A stretch of 64,000 nucleotides of DNA from Ochotona curzoniae (GCF_017591425.1 NW_024465886.1:558001-622000); one strand, 5' to 3'; numbered from the stretch's first letter, positions 1-11,404 are shown. The notes: a model not told the origin generated them from the letters alone. Translations and numbers: made by a program.

Positions 1-2406
1 AACATTAATTTGTGCATGGTTTTGAGTTAGCATTGAATGGTCATGATGTGTCAGGGTCAGAGCTTGCTGCTTGAATTCTAAGACGAATGAGATGAGCTTA
101 TTTTCATAGCCAGAGTGAGACAAACATGCAAAGGAGAATTCCAAAATAATGTCCAAAGTCAAGTTCATTGTCCTTTGTGTTCTCAATTGAGGTGTCTGGG
201 AACTCTCTGATCTCACCTCAGGATGCCAGTGGTCAAGGCTGAAGGGTTAAGACTCTCAGGAAGATCCGGGGTCAAGGCTGTTATGTAAATTTCTTTTTTA
301 CTTAGTGGCAGCTGCAGCATTCGGTTCCAATTTTGTTTGGTACAACGATAACTCCCAGTCTGGCCTAATAAGAGTGTTAAATCTAGAATTTTCAGCGGTT
401 ATACGAGATGAAATTTTGGTAAAATAGTGCTTCTTGAATATAGGCAAGGTTGTTCAATTTCAGAGGCCCAGGCCATGCCGCTGCTTGCTGTGACTGCACA
501 GCTCAGGAGTTCTCTGACGGACTCTCCTAGCGGATGTTAATGCTGACATTCTGACCAGCACAGTTCTAGCGGCATTACCCATCAGGCTTCTAGACAGGAG
601 AGCGGCAGCGCACGGAGACACAGACGTACTGGCCGTGGGCCTGGCTGCATGGGGCAGGTTCAGCACGAGTCTGACCACTGGAAAAGTGCACCCGACGGAG
701 GAGGCAGGCAGACGGGCGAGTGTAAGCAGTACAGTGTGTGCGGTCCGAATGCCTGACTGCTGAGACAGTGGAAGGCATTAAGCTGCTTCTTGAACATCAG
801 AGGAAATGACAGTCACGGAAAAGCTCAATTCCTACCGGGACGGCAGCGGAAACGAAGACAATGATACCTGAGCTTCAAGGAAGCGACCTGTGCCAAGAGA
901 TAGAAGGATGGGCTGCCCATCCCGGGTCTCTTCAAAATAATTTGGCGAAAGGATGGGTGGTTTATTCCAGGAATGAGCTGAGTCAAGTTTTGCTTGCACA
1001 GTTCAAGCAAAGGTTAGAGCGCTCATCCAAATTTCTGATTCCATGCTTTTAAAAAATGCACTCGGAATTCAGGACATGAAGCAAAACATAAATTTTGTGG
1101 ATATTGGCATATGTATAAAGACCGCGTGATTAGACCTGCAGCATCCCACCAAAGTGGAAAGCCAGTCTCCGTGGCAGAGGGAGAAGCTCTTCAAGGCTCT
1201 GGCGCTGAAACCCTGAAGACGTGCGTGCGTCGTTAGCTTAGGCGGTAGCTCTTCACTGCAGTTGTTGGTGAAGAATCCCACGATGATCCAGAAGGAGCTG
1301 TGGGAGAATGTGTGTTGGGTGGCAGAAACACGCCGTGCTTGATGGCCACAACAATCGGACGCTCTCGCCAGCAGCATCTGGGGTTCACACAGAAGAAGCC
1401 GCGTGAGAAGGAACCTTGGTTAATGTGGCTCCGAGGACTTGCACATGGCCAGGTCTTTTCTTTCCCTAAGAGGATGGACATGCTTTTTGCAGGAAGAGAT
1501 GAAGTTCAGTCCACAACAGTGTGTCTGTGTGTTTTTAAGGAGAAAAATAATACCTCCTTTTATCCACACATTTTCCTGAAGAAAGGTGCATTTCCCAACC
1601 CCAGGCCCTCGAGCCCCCAGCTTCTGTGTAATTCTGCACCGGAGTATTTCCATTGTCACAAACAAAATCGCACCTTATCTCTCAGCAGCACTTAATACGG
1701 ACGCTCGGCCATGTCGGTAGTCCGACATCCTTCTTTTTCAATTTCCACCATCCAAAGCCACGGGCAAAGGCCAGCCGAGGCTCGAAGCAGGAGCTCTTTA
1801 TTGGCTCCTGATTGGCTTGGGAAATGAATTTGTCACAGAAATCTCCACTGAAAGGAAGGCCCCGAGTCAGTGGGCTTTCACTTGCTTTTTCTGTGCAGCT
1901 AAGAATTGGGTCGCATTCAAGCTCTTTAATGGCGACCCCGCACAACTCATCAGCCGTTTATCCACTTCTGAATATACAGCAAAGGACTGCTGTGTGCCAG
2001 AAGGCTTGCAGCTACAGCAGTACTGACTAAGGTCTGGCTTAAGAACAGTATCAGCTTAATCTTAAAATCGCTTTTCACCCTCAAATCCATTTCCATACAT
2101 TTCGCTGACGATTCTGTTGTAATCCTGTTGGTGTAAGGCTTTTTCTCTTTTCGGCTCCAGGCACAGTGTGATCGGACTTTTGTCAGCGTGTCCGAAGCAC
2201 TAAGGAGATCACAGGTAAGGGATGAGCGATGGGCTTTTGCAGCGACACCGCAGTGCTTTTCCGTACTGAGGCATCGGAAGCCGTGGCAGGGGCTGCCAGA
2301 GGCTGCTCCCGCTGCAAGGGCAGCGCCAGTGTCGCTGGAAAGAGTGGGGAACCTGGAACATTTTCCAAATTGTACAAACTTTCATTTTTCTATTCCTTTT
2401 CTCATT
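1..2406. other. Unique non-coding sequence
   Basis: I recognise no repeat family, exon or RNA gene here. Composition is mixed, with a somewhat GC-richer patch near 470-760. The open frames are short, overlap on both strands and show no domain. The sequence could be intronic or intergenic. Confidence 0.5.
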
Positions 2407-2732
2407 TTTAAAAAAAGATTTATTTTTTTATTGGAAAGGTAGAGTTACAGAGAGAAGGAGAGAGAGATCTTTCAGCGGCTGGTTCACTCCCCAAGTAGCC
2501 ACAACAGCCAGAGTTGAGCTGATCTGAAGCCAGGAGCCAGGAGCTTCTTCTAGGTCTCCCATGTGGACAAAGGGTCCCAAGGCTTTGTGCCTTTGGGCTT
2601 TGTGCAGGCCACAGACAGGGAGCTGGAAGGGAAGTGGAACAGCTGGGACACAAGCCAATGCCCACATGGGGTCCCGACATGTGCAAGGTGAGGATTTAGC
2701 CTTTTAGCCACGGAGCTGCTGCTCCAGGCCCC
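2407..2732 (-). mobile_element. Lagomorph C-SINE, antisense, full length
   Basis: Read on the minus strand this is a tRNA-derived SINE: the head lies at the right end (...GGCCC) and the A-rich tail at the left (AAAGATTTATTT as seen on plus). The middle carries the family hallmarks GGTTCACTCCCCAA, AAGCCAGGAGC and GGGAGCTGGAAGGGAAGTGG. It is clearly diverged from the young copies elsewhere in the window, so it is an older insertion. SINEs of this family are transcribed by RNA polymerase III and mobilised by L1. It has no coding capacity. Confidence 0.93.
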
Positions 2733-3162
2733 CTTTTACTGTTCTTTGAGGCCCATTCATTCCCAATTAATATCTTCTCATGTAAACATCTTGGATGAGG
2801 TTGGAATTCAAGTCATGGTGTCATTAGGATCAGACAGCACAGATGCTGCTTGGCGAGATCTTTCGAGCAGTTGTCAGAGAAGCCAAGGCGCCTTCTGACT
2901 TTGGCCAAAGTGGACATTTTCTTTGTTAAGTCTCTGGCACAATTAGAAATAGCTCTTCTCACGGTGCCACTGTAAACTCCGTGTTCCTCAAAAATAGCTG
3001 TTGACGGTAGTGGCTTTGTTTGACCAAGCCTTCTAGCAGCTCTTTTATTCAGGATGAGCATAGTCGGAATTGGAAACCCTGAACATTCTTTAGGAAATTG
3101 GTGCCTTGCCTTGTAATGCTAACAGCTCTGTCTTCCTTCACGCACAGTCAGAATACATAATC
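2733..3162. other. Unique sequence with an unidentified minus-strand open frame
   Basis: No repeat recognised. A minus-strand open frame at 2813-3061 (82 codons) is fairly basic and protein-like, with a stretch reading KPLPSTAIFEEHGVYSGTV. I cannot match it to a family. Without homology it should be treated as unproven; chance openness is quite possible at this length. Confidence 0.35.
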
Positions 3163-3470
3163 ATGGGCTGGATATTGTGTGTTCCCCTACATTTACAGTT
3201 TGGAGCCCCAACCCGCCATGTGTTTAGTTGTTAGAGCCCATGACAGCATTAATGCTGTAGTCAGGAGGGGAAGAGGGACCAGCATTGCCTCTTTCTGTTA
3301 TCTGAGAGAAAAGCAAGAAGCCGCTCTTTGTCAGCCGGGAGAAGCGAAGGAGCCCATGAGTCACCACGTTGACAGATTCGGTATTTTGGACTTCTCAGCT
3401 TCCAGAAAAATCTGTTGTTAAAGGGCCAAATGTGTGTTATTTGGTTATGGTAGCCTAATAAGACCAATAT
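3163..3470 (+). mobile_element. Ancient ERVL/MaLR-type LTR
   Basis: The segment follows the outline of an old mammalian MaLR/ERVL-class LTR. It opens with a GTGTTCCCC...GGAGCCCCAACCC block and has an internal TCTTGGAC-like block (TTTTGGACTTCTCAGC) followed by CCAGAAA. It ends with GTTATTTGGTTATGG, then a TAGCCTAATAAGACCA terminus. It is about 310 bp and strongly diverged, with no internal viral coding sequence. The class is clear; the exact subfamily (MLT1 or MLT2 group) is not certain from memory. Confidence 0.75.
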
Positions 3471-3965
3471 AATAACCATTGTTGAGTTTCATTTCCTTAA
3501 AGTGTCCAACTTCTTTAGACGCTTCTGCTGCGCATCTCTAGCTGGCCCAGATAATTAGGAGCTATTCTGAGTAGTTGAAGCGCAAGGGGATGAATTTCAG
3601 GGTTCTGAGTACACGACATTTCCCAGAGGACCAAGGAGCTAAGCTTGGATACTGTCCATTAGCAAAGCCTAGCAAAGAAAAACTAACCCGCCATGGAATT
3701 GTCTCAGTGGGAAGATTCCCCTTGCTGTAGCCTGCTGTGTGGTAGCCATGACACCAGTGATGGGAGTGTAGCACTTCAGTCACACTCGTCCAAGGCGTCC
3801 GAACAGCGTGGGTGGGGGAGAACTCGAAGGAGCCGTCCTTGGTACATGGAGCTTCACACTAAGAGGCACTGAATTGGGGTCGAGCGGATCACTAGGCAGC
3901 ACCTGCCGCGGTTGCTAGGAGAGATACTTGCAGAGACATCCCTCTGGAAGCTTCTCAGTGTTTAG
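3471..3965. other. Unique sequence, nothing recognised
   Basis: Between an old LTR and a SINE. I see no repeat, exon or structured RNA. The 3562-3783 minus-strand frame shows no domain. Confidence 0.45.
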
Positions 3966-4290
3966 GTAGGTTTTTGTGCAGCAGTTAAATCCCCACTTGG
4001 GACACACACACACCCCCTATAACCATGCACTTGAATTTGACGTCCTGCTGTTTCCGATCCCAGATGCCTGCTATGGCACACATCCCGGAAAGCAGCAAGT
4101 GAGGGCTCAAGTGCAAGGTGAGCAAGCTCGGCTGAATCCTAGGCTCCGGACTTTGGCTTGCCCAGCTCAGGATTGTTGCAAGCATTTGAGGTCTGAACCA
4201 TAGGATGGAAGATCTCCTGTTCCTATCTGTCTCTCGCTCTGTCAAGTGCAATGAAATATAATGGAAATAAAGCAACAACAACAACAAAAA
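3966..4290 (+). mobile_element. Lagomorph C-SINE, sense, old
   Basis: The head is on the left (TGTGCAGCAGTTAAAT). The body carries the GGATGGAAGATCTCC block and a CTGTCTCTCGCTCT pyrimidine stretch, and it ends in an ATAAAGCAACAACAACAAC-type A-rich tail. Several internal deletions and substitutions mark it as old. It is one of only seven sense-oriented SINEs in the window. Confidence 0.8.
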
Positions 4291-5104
4291 GAATCGTAAG
4301 GCCCTTACCCAGAAGAACCTTAAAATTAACGAGAAAAAAAAATCCCAGAAGGTTCTCAGCCTGATCTCTTATTATTTAGCTTAGATGTTCAAAGGACCCT
4401 CTATTTTGGGAATGTAATCACAGTTGCTAACTGAGACTCCGTTGGGAAACAACCCATCATTCTAATTTATTCTTTGGGAGACATAGCCCCCAGATACCAT
4501 CCTTCTGTGATAATGAGATGCACATTGGAAGCATGTTATTGTACCTGGCTGCCTCATTTCCTAAGTAAATGCCATCTTTCATAAAGACACGTTAGGGAGA
4601 AGTGGGCACGGGAGAGAAAAAGTAAGTTGGAACTTTCTTCCTGTTTCTGTTTCCAGGCTTTTCTTACGTTCAGAATCCAGTGTGTGCACATCTACCTGGG
4701 CGTTTGTTTCCCTCTGACAGTCAGGAACTGTCACAGTGCAGGCTGATGGCTGTGCCGCGCCATCCCCTCCTAACCCCTCCTGGAGTTTGCTCTTTCCCTG
4801 GCACCTTGGCTCCTTTGTGCTCGCCCTAACAATGCAATGTGTTTAGCAGTGGTTGCTGTTTTCTGGTAATCTTTCATCTCCTGTGAAAAGTAATCTGTCT
4901 TCTCAGATAATAAACCACAGGAACGCCAGCCCCCCGCAGGCCGTGTTCTCACATTCTCGTAAGGTCTGAGTGCAGAGAGCTGTAGGATTTCTACCAAAAC
5001 ACAGTTTCAGTGCGTCTCTGAGGATCGTGTTCCTAACAGAAGCAGTGTGGCGGTTGGCTGAGGACAAAGCCTGCTGGAAGACTGGATGTTTCTTTGTTAA
5101 AGAG
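4291..5104. other. Unique sequence before the PCBP2 retrocopy
   Basis: No repeat or coding signal recognised. The last few hundred bases lead into the putative 5' untranslated part of the retrocopy; that left border is not sharply defined. Confidence 0.4.
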
Positions 5105-6545
5105 AACTTTGGGGTGGGAAGGTAGGAAAAAGGAAAAATACTAAAAAGCCATTCCGGTCCAGACCAGGAGGGGCAGCGGCTGGATCCTGCACCCTCACTC
5201 CTCCACCCCCTGCCTCACCCACTCTGCCCGTCTCCTCGGCCCAGTCAAGGCAGTGCAGAGCCCCACTGCATGCCAACCCACCTGTATTGTTCTGCCCCTG
5301 CATTTTGCCCCTTCCCCCTTTGCCCTCATGTCTGCCTTTTTGGCTTTCGCCCTCCAACCGGTGACTGGAGATTTAACCGCTCCAAGTCCGGCTCCGAAGA
5401 ACACAACTTGACACAGAGACCGGCATGATTGAAAGTGTCCCTCCTGTCACCTGGCTACTGAGGCATGGCAAGGACGCTGTCCTCACCCTGGGGAAGGAAG
5501 GAGAATCTGTTAGGAGAAGTGAACAGAATAGTGCACATGTTAGCAGCTCAGAGGGGATTGTCACTGGCTGGACCCACCAATGCTGTCTTCAAAGCCTTTG
5601 CTCTGGTCATTGAGAGACCGTAAGGGGACAGCAACAGCACAGTGGCCAGTAGACCTCTGGTGACCCTGACGTTGTGGTTCCTGCTAGCCAGTGTGTTTCT
5701 CTCATTAGAGAAGGTGTTGCAAGATCTAGGAAAAAGAAAGAATTCAGGTGCTCAGGTGCAGGTGGCAGGGCATGAGCCCAGCTCAGCTGAGCAGACCACT
5801 GCTATTACTGTCATTGCACAGTCATCATTGAGCATCAAACAGATCCGTGTGGTCTTGCCGGGGACTCTTCCAGTCTCCGCGGAAGGGTATAACTGTCCCA
5901 CAGAAGCCCAAGCTGTCCAGTTCTCTCTGGTCATTCTTGCACGTGTCAGACTTCTACCAGTCAAGGACAACGTGCTGCTCCACAGCCAGATTTGATCAAG
6001 CTGCGCACATTGGCAATGCAACAGTCTCATTTCCTCATGAGGCATGGAAATGCTGGGTTCAAGTGCACGTCCAGATGCCTCTGCTCAGCTAACTCACGAA
6101 CTACAATTCCAAATGATTTGATCAGTTGCATAACTGGGGGTCAAGGCATCAACATTGACATAAGTTAGACGTCTGGGGTGCAGATCAAAATTGCGGACCC
6201 AGTAGAGAGACCTACCAACAGGCAGGTTATCATGATGGACTCTGTTGCCAATGTCAGTCTAGCTCAATACCTAAGCAGCGTCAGGTTTTCTTTGGTGATG
6301 GGTGGTCCGGGAGCTGCTAGGACAATGCCGACTCATCCCTAATCCGTTGTTGCTGTCCACCTCCACCCATGGTCTGTCTGTGCAGTTTCTGAACAGTCTG
6401 CGACCCCAGGTTTTAGATAGTTTGAAGGCTTCCAGCTTTTATAGTCTGTACCATGCAGTTAGGATTTTTCAAAGTTAAAGCATTCTAAATCCTTTCTGTT
6501 CTGCTGTTAATTCTGAGATCCATATCTAGTTAAAAGAAAAAAAAC
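5105..6545 (+). pseudogene. PCBP2P: Processed pseudogene of PCBP2 (poly(rC)-binding protein 2 / hnRNP E2)
   Basis: PCBP2 is an RNA-binding protein with three KH domains that binds C-rich mRNA and controls stability and translation. Here its coding sequence appears without introns, from about 5413 to a TAG at 6318-6320. KH1 remnants read LLRHGKDAVLTLGKEGESV. The KH1-KH2 linker and KH2 read ASRPLVTLTL...GAQVQVAGHE. A later block matches the residues around AMQQSHF, and KH3 is recognisable near 6095-6290. The similarity runs on into a PCBP2-like 3' untranslated region and ends in an A-rich stretch near 6532-6545. Upstream, 5105-5412 resembles the GC-rich PCBP2 5' leader (inference). The copy is dead: the start codon is lost, several frameshifts and stops split it into ORFs at 5425-5613 and 5642-5995, and two inter-domain segments (about 5940-5960 and 6050-6085) are missing compared with the full-length protein. 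Those gaps may be deletions or reflect a shorter spliced parent transcript. PCBP1 is a less likely parent. Confidence 0.9.
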
Positions 6546-7158
6546 TACTCAGGAATCCTGTTCAGAAAGCAAACTATAAATTATGTTTTAATCTGAAATA
6601 TATTCTTAAGAAAGAAATGTTTGAACAAAAAGCATAATGTGTTAAGTTTGGTCAGACTCACCTGCTTTGCTTCCGGTGCCCGCCAGCCTCCCGCACTCAT
6701 GGACTTTTTAATGTTTCCTGTGAGTCCGGGTCGCCGCATAGGCGCTCAGTCTCTGCCGGTTGGCTTCTTTCATGCCGTAATCGCCTCTGTGTGGTTTTAG
6801 AGTGTACCAACTCCTCTCTTTTAAGGATTGAGTAATATTCCTGTGTTTGGATAGGCCAAGTGTATTCTCTCATTTGCTTACTGAGGAGCATTTGGCACTG
6901 GTTGCCTCCAAGTTCTGGCAATTATGAATAAAGCTTCTATCAATATTGTACTTAGCTGCTTGTGAGCACATGCGTTTCCAGATCAAATACTGAATATCGT
7001 GATCGCTGGATCATATGGTGGGAATATGCCAGGTTTGGCAAGAATGTCAGATCACCCTCCTTAGTGGCTGTCTGGTTTTTCATTCCCATTAGCGAGGAAT
7101 CAGAGTTCCGGTTGCTTTATGTGTTCTACACCTTTGGGGTGTCAGTATTTTGGATTTT

Positions 7159-7499
7159 ATTTATTTATTTATTTTTAAAGATTTATTTTTACTATTTTTT
7201 CATTGGAAAGGCAGATATACAGAGAGGAGAGACAGAGAGGAAGATCTTCCGTCCGATGATTCACTCCCCAAGTGAGCGCAACGGGCCGATGCTATGCCGA
7301 TCCGAAGCCAGGAGCCTCTTCCGGGTCTCCCACATGGGTGCAGGTTCCCAAAACCTTGGGCCGTCCTCGACTGCTTTCCCAGGCCACAGGCAGGGAGCTG
7401 GAAGGGAAGCGGGGCTGCCGGGATTAGAACCGGCGCCCATATGGGATCCCGGGCGTGCAAGGCAAGGACCTTTAACCACTTGCGCCACCGCGCCTGGGC
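7159..7499 (-). mobile_element. Young lagomorph C-SINE with perfect target-site duplication
   Basis: Full-length antisense C-SINE inside the L1. It is flanked by an identical 16-bp duplication, CAGTATTTTGGATTTT, at 7143-7158 and 7500-7515, as expected for L1-mediated insertion. The minus-strand head contains an A-box-like GCGCAAGTGG and a B-box-like GGTTCTAATCC, so the Pol III promoter looks intact. Near-identity to the copies at 7882, 38300 and 60661 indicates recent activity of this subfamily. Confidence 0.97.
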
Positions 7500-7515
7500 C
7501 AGTATTTTGGATTTT

Positions 7516-7789
7516 AAAAAAGATATTTATTGCAAACACAAATTTACAGAGGGAGAGAAGAGATGTGTGTGAGAGAGAGAGATCTTCCGTCCACTGGTTC
7601 ACTTCTGAAGTGGCCGGAACAGCTGGAGCTGGGTTTTTCTGAAGCCAGGAGCCAGATGCTTCTTTTAGGTTTGCTATCAGGTGCAGGGACTTTGTTAGGC
7701 CGTGAGTAGGACACTGGATTGGAATGGAGCTGCTGGGACTTACACTGGCACCCACGTGGCATACTGGCACTGCAGGTGGTTCTGGCCCA
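7516..7789 (-). mobile_element. Older C-SINE, antisense
   Basis: It abuts the right duplication of the preceding young SINE, so the young copy inserted next to the A-rich tail of this one. Hallmarks include GATCTTCCGTCCACTGGTTC, GAAGCCAGGAGCCAG and a head ending GGTTCTGGCCC. It is more diverged and internally shortened. Confidence 0.9.
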
Positions 7790-7881
7790 AACTGTTTTAG
7801 ATTTTGACCATTCCAGTAGTGTATGGTAGTGACCTGTCATTCTAATTCGCAATTCTCTCTGACATATGATGCTGAAGTTTT

Positions 7882-8198
7882 ATTAGTTTTTTTTTTTTTT
7901 AATTGGAAAGGCGGATATACAGAGAGGAGAGACAGAGAGGAAGATCTTCCGTCCGATGATTCACTCCCCAAGTGAGCGCAACAGCCGATACTATGCCGAT
8001 CCGAAGCCAGGAGCCTCTTCCGGGTCTCCCACGTGGGTGCAGGTTCCCAAAGCTTTGGACCGTCCTCGACTGCTTTCCCGGGCCACAGGCAGGAAGCTGG
8101 AAGGGAAGCGGGGCTGCCGGGATTAGAACCGGCCCCCATATGGGATCCCGGGCGTGCTAGGCGAGGACCTTTAACCACTGCGCCACCGCGCCGGGCCC
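7882..8198 (-). mobile_element. Young lagomorph C-SINE with target-site duplication
   Basis: Antisense and full length, flanked by an identical 14-bp duplication, GATGCTGAAGTTTT, at 7868-7881 and 8199-8212. It has the same subfamily features as 7159-7499, including the CGCCACCGCGCCGGGCCC head end. It is inserted in L1 sequence just beside the tail of another, older SINE. Confidence 0.97.
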
Positions 8199-8212
8199 GA
8201 TGCTGAAGTTTT

Positions 8213-8360
8213 AAAAAAGATTTATTTATTCATTTGAGAGGCAGAATGACAGAAAGCGTGTATGTGTGAGAGAGAGAGCAGGGAGAGATTGCATTTGGTG
8301 ACTTGGTTTCCCAAAGGGCTGGGCCAGGCTGAGGTTAGGAGCGGAACTGGGCTCGGATCT
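8213..8360 (-). mobile_element. Truncated old C-SINE, tail half
   Basis: It starts with the antisense tail AAAAAAGATTTATTTATTC, then a purine stretch and a decayed GACTTGGTTTCCCAAA (the usual GGTTCACTCCCCAA block). It loses similarity around 8360, with no head. Confidence 0.65.
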
Positions 8361-8714
8361 CCCAAACCTGCTGTGGGCTGTGCCTTTGATGTTGTTTTGT
8401 AAAGGACCACGGTTAGACTCGAAGCCACATAGGTTTCCTTTTGTGTTGTCTTTTAAAAGCGCCATTTTGTGCTTTATTTACTGTGATTCAATTTGAATTA
8501 ATTCTAGAGAAAAATGTCAGATTCATTTATTTTTACATGTGTATTTCCACTTATTCCAGCAGCATTTTTCAGATCGTCTTTTCTCCCTTGTACTGCCTTT
8601 CCTCCTGTATCAAAGCTCATTTTATTCTATGAATGTGGGGCTGTTTGTATACCTGTTCCGTTGATCCATTTAGTCAGTACCACACCGTCTTGGTTACTTT
8701 GGCTTTGCAGTAAC

Positions 8715-9068
8715 TCTTTTTTTAAAAAAGATACTTAAATATATATGTGTGTATGTGTAGAAAGACATCATGACAGAGAGAGATAGAGACGGAGGGAGAG
8801 AGAGAGAATCTTTCATTCACCGAATTGCTTTCCAAATGGTCAACAAATTGAGAGTGGGCTCAGTTTGTTCTCAGTTGTAGCTGGGAGGTGTGTCTGGGCC
8901 TCCCACGTAGGCGGCAGTAGAAACTGAGGCAGCTGGCTATCAGCACTGCATCCCAGGTGTGTTAGCAGGTGCTGGATTGGCAGTGGAGGAGCCAAGATGC
9001 ACACCAGCTGTTCCACGCAGGATGCCAAGTGACAGTGGAACCTGCCTCACCGCCATGCCCAACCCTCC
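8715..9068 (-). mobile_element. Old C-SINE, antisense
   Basis: An A-rich tail and GAGAGAGA stretch on the left lead into ATTCACCGAATTGCTTTCCAAA, GGGCCTCCCACGTAGG and a degenerate head ending CCATGCCCAACCC. It interrupts the L1 and is considerably diverged. Confidence 0.82.
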
Positions 9069-9394
9069 CAGGAAACATTGACGTAAGTCCTGTGATTAGG
9101 GTTCCTTTATTGGCGAGTAGGTAATTTGAATCTTTCACTTCTTAATGTGAACTTTAGAACCAGTTTGTCAACATCTGTGTAAAAACTACGATCTAGATTA
9201 GGAACTGATATCTTGATAATATTAGATCTTCCTATTTGCAAATAGGAAACCATTGATTTTGTTATATTTTGGTCTCTCTCATTAAGTTGAAATAATTTTC
9301 CTCACAGAGATCTGGTACACATTTGTTCTATGTCTAAATATTTCGTTTTGTACATATTAATGTAAGTGGTAATGTGTGCTTTCAAAAAGTTGTA

Positions 9395-9714
9395 TTTGTT
9401 TAAAATAAATAACAGAGAAAAGGAGACGCACCCACACAGTAGATGGATACACAAGAAGAAACCTTTCAGCAGTTCACTCTCCAAGTGGCCACCAAAGCCA
9501 CAGCTGGACCGGACTGCTGGAGCTGGAGCCGGGCCCTACATCCTGGTTTCCCGCAAGCGGCAGGGGCCCAGCATCCGGACTGTCCTGTGGTGTCTTTTGA
9601 GATGCGTGAGCAGAAAGGTGAATCACAAGATGGGTAATCAAGTCTCAAGCCATCACTCTGACACGTGGCTTTGTAAGCAGCAGCCCAGCCTGCTGTGCCA
9701 ACATTCTGGCCCCC
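9395..9714 (-). mobile_element. Old C-SINE, antisense
   Basis: The tail side reads GTTTAAAATAAATAACAGAG. The body has CAGCAGTTCACTCTCCAAG and CTGGTTTCCCGCAAG. The head ends CAGCCTGCTGTGCCAACATTCTGGCCCC. A little over 320 bp, inserted in the L1. Confidence 0.82.
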
Positions 9715-9878
9715 AAAATGTGTTTTTAAATTCGAATCCCATTTGTTAGTCGCTGCTCCATAGGAAATGAATAGACTTTTATGCATTTAACATTTTATCC
9801 TGCTGTATTGTTGTAATCACTTCGGAGTTACTGTAGTTATTTTGGTAGATTCTTTCAGATTTCTACATGTACAATGGG

Positions 9879-9980
9879 GCGAGCTGGATGGGAAGCAGAG
9901 GCCCAACTCCATTCCAGTAACTACCATGGAATGCAGTCACTCCCAGCAGCGGCTTAACCCACTGTGCCAAAATTCCTGCT
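9879..9980 (-). mobile_element. C-SINE head fragment
   Basis: Only the head half remains: GAGCTGGATGGGAAGCAGAG through CGGCTTAACCCACTGTGCC. It lies between two L1 pieces and has no tail. Confidence 0.65.
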
Positions 9981-10225
9981 TTAGTCTAAAAACATCTTAG
10001 GAAAACAGTGTAACTTCTTCCTTAGTTGTGTGGTAGCATTTGCTAGTGAGTCCATCTGGGTGTGGCGTTTTTTGTTTTGTAAGCTGATTCATTGTTGATT
10101 TAATAGGTACAGGTCTGTTTAGAGAATCTGTTTCTTTGCCTGTGGGTTTTGGCAGATCATGACTCCCCGTGTTGTGGTCCATTTCCCATAGAGTAAATGG
10201 CTAATTGTTCCATGTTCTATGAGCT

Positions 10226-11404
10226 TTTGGAAGCACCTGCCCATCCTGCTCTAAGTCTGCAATCTTATTGTTAGGGTCTGTTTGATCCCCTGCCTTACAT
10301 GCCCTTTCCTTCACTGAACTCTCTTCGGTCAGCTGGATATGATTATTCTAACTGCTCTGTTTGCCTGTTAGTGCTCTGCTCGCAACAGTTTCCCAGAGGT
10401 GATCATGTAAGCCGTTATTCTCCACAGTGCCTGAGGTTGCTCATTGCTCTGGATACATCTGGGAGACCGCAATTAATCACAAGAGCTCGCCGCCCCGTAA
10501 TTCCACTCCCCGGGACGCTAAACCTGACTTGTGTCAAATCTTTAAGGTTGACTGATAAGTTTGGGGGAATTTTGTAAGTACTTGTTGAAACATTGGCACT
10601 TTGAAATTCGCTATGCTGGGAATATTTATGTCCCAAAAGTGGAAAAATATCAAACTAGTATATATATACATGCCTCTGTGTGTGTGTGTGTGTGTGTATA
10701 ATTTTGAAAAAATATTTAGACATTCATTATCATATTACTGCCTGCTTCTCAACTGGTGTTACTGCTTCCATGTATTTACATACTATCTGTTGACATTTAG
10801 ACTCCACGAAGAATTATTAATATTGTTTTGTACAGTTGATAACATGAAATAATATTGACAAAATTTTCCTAACTGTTTTTTTTTCAAATTAACATGCTTT
10901 TCCAAGCAGAGAGGGTGGAAAGAGAAATGAATACAGATCTGACTGGTGGAATTCACGTGCTGTAGGAACGGGCTTTGCTTTGACGTCCTTGCGTGCTGGT
11001 AACTACGTGTGAGTGTCAGCTAGGTTCTTGGACGTTCAGCCTGCTTTTTGTTAAAGACAATGGCATGTAATTTCTTAGATACCGCTAACTCGCATACAAC
11101 TACTGTTACTATGATTAACATGATAAAATGAAGCAAATTCCTTTTCTTGACACATTGTGCATGTTCAATAAATATTTGTAGAATCTGTGAATGAATAAGG
11201 ATAAGCCACAGCCAAGCAGCTAACCTCACCAGTCTAACCTTTTATGACCCTGGCAAGGTTGTCTTACCTGGAAAGGCCTGATGGTTTGTTACGGCTTCAC
11301 CTCTTCCAGAGATCTGTCTTCTTGATTCCATGGGCCCCTTGTGCTCCCACACAGCTCCACACTTCCTCTGGCATACCACATACAGGCGTGTTGTAATTGC
11401 CTAT
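10226..11404. other. Unique sequence with a short TG repeat
   Basis: Mostly unrecognised. A CA/TG-type microsatellite lies at about 10676-10698, preceded by a short TA run. Around 11150-11195 the phrase CATGTTCAATAAATATTTGTAGAATC resembles the 3' end of the old L2 family, but the match is short. Confidence 0.45.
10676..10698. repeat. (TG)n microsatellite
   Basis: About eleven TG units directly after a short TATATATA stretch and a CTC interruption. Simple sequence with no coding meaning. Confidence 0.9.

Larger units (their letters stand above)
6690..10225 (-). mobile_element. Antisense LINE-1 ORF2 region, broken by nested SINEs
   Basis: L1 pieces lie at 6690-7158, 7790-7881, about 8440-8714, 9069-9394, 9715-9878 and 9981-10225. 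All are antisense and in consistent 3'-to-5' order, so they are remnants of one insertion. On the minus strand, 6697-6921 encodes a decayed ORF2 carboxyl end (EYYSILKREEL). 9997-10182 encodes part of the reverse transcriptase region (TPHPDGLTSKCYHTTKEEV, corresponding to the conserved PGPDG block). Stops and frameshifts make it non-functional. The 5' half (endonuclease, ORF1, promoter) is absent. Confidence 0.88.

Noticed and set aside
6962..7642. 226-codon plus-strand open frame, the longest in the window
   Set aside because: It runs through antisense L1 sequence and two SINEs. The repeats explain every part and there is no domain.
7261..8178. Repeated protein-like frames reading MHARDPIWAPVLIPAAPLPFQLPACG and the like, also at 38333-38620 and 60694-60969
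   Set aside because: These are translations of the same C-SINE body in its several copies, not a gene family.
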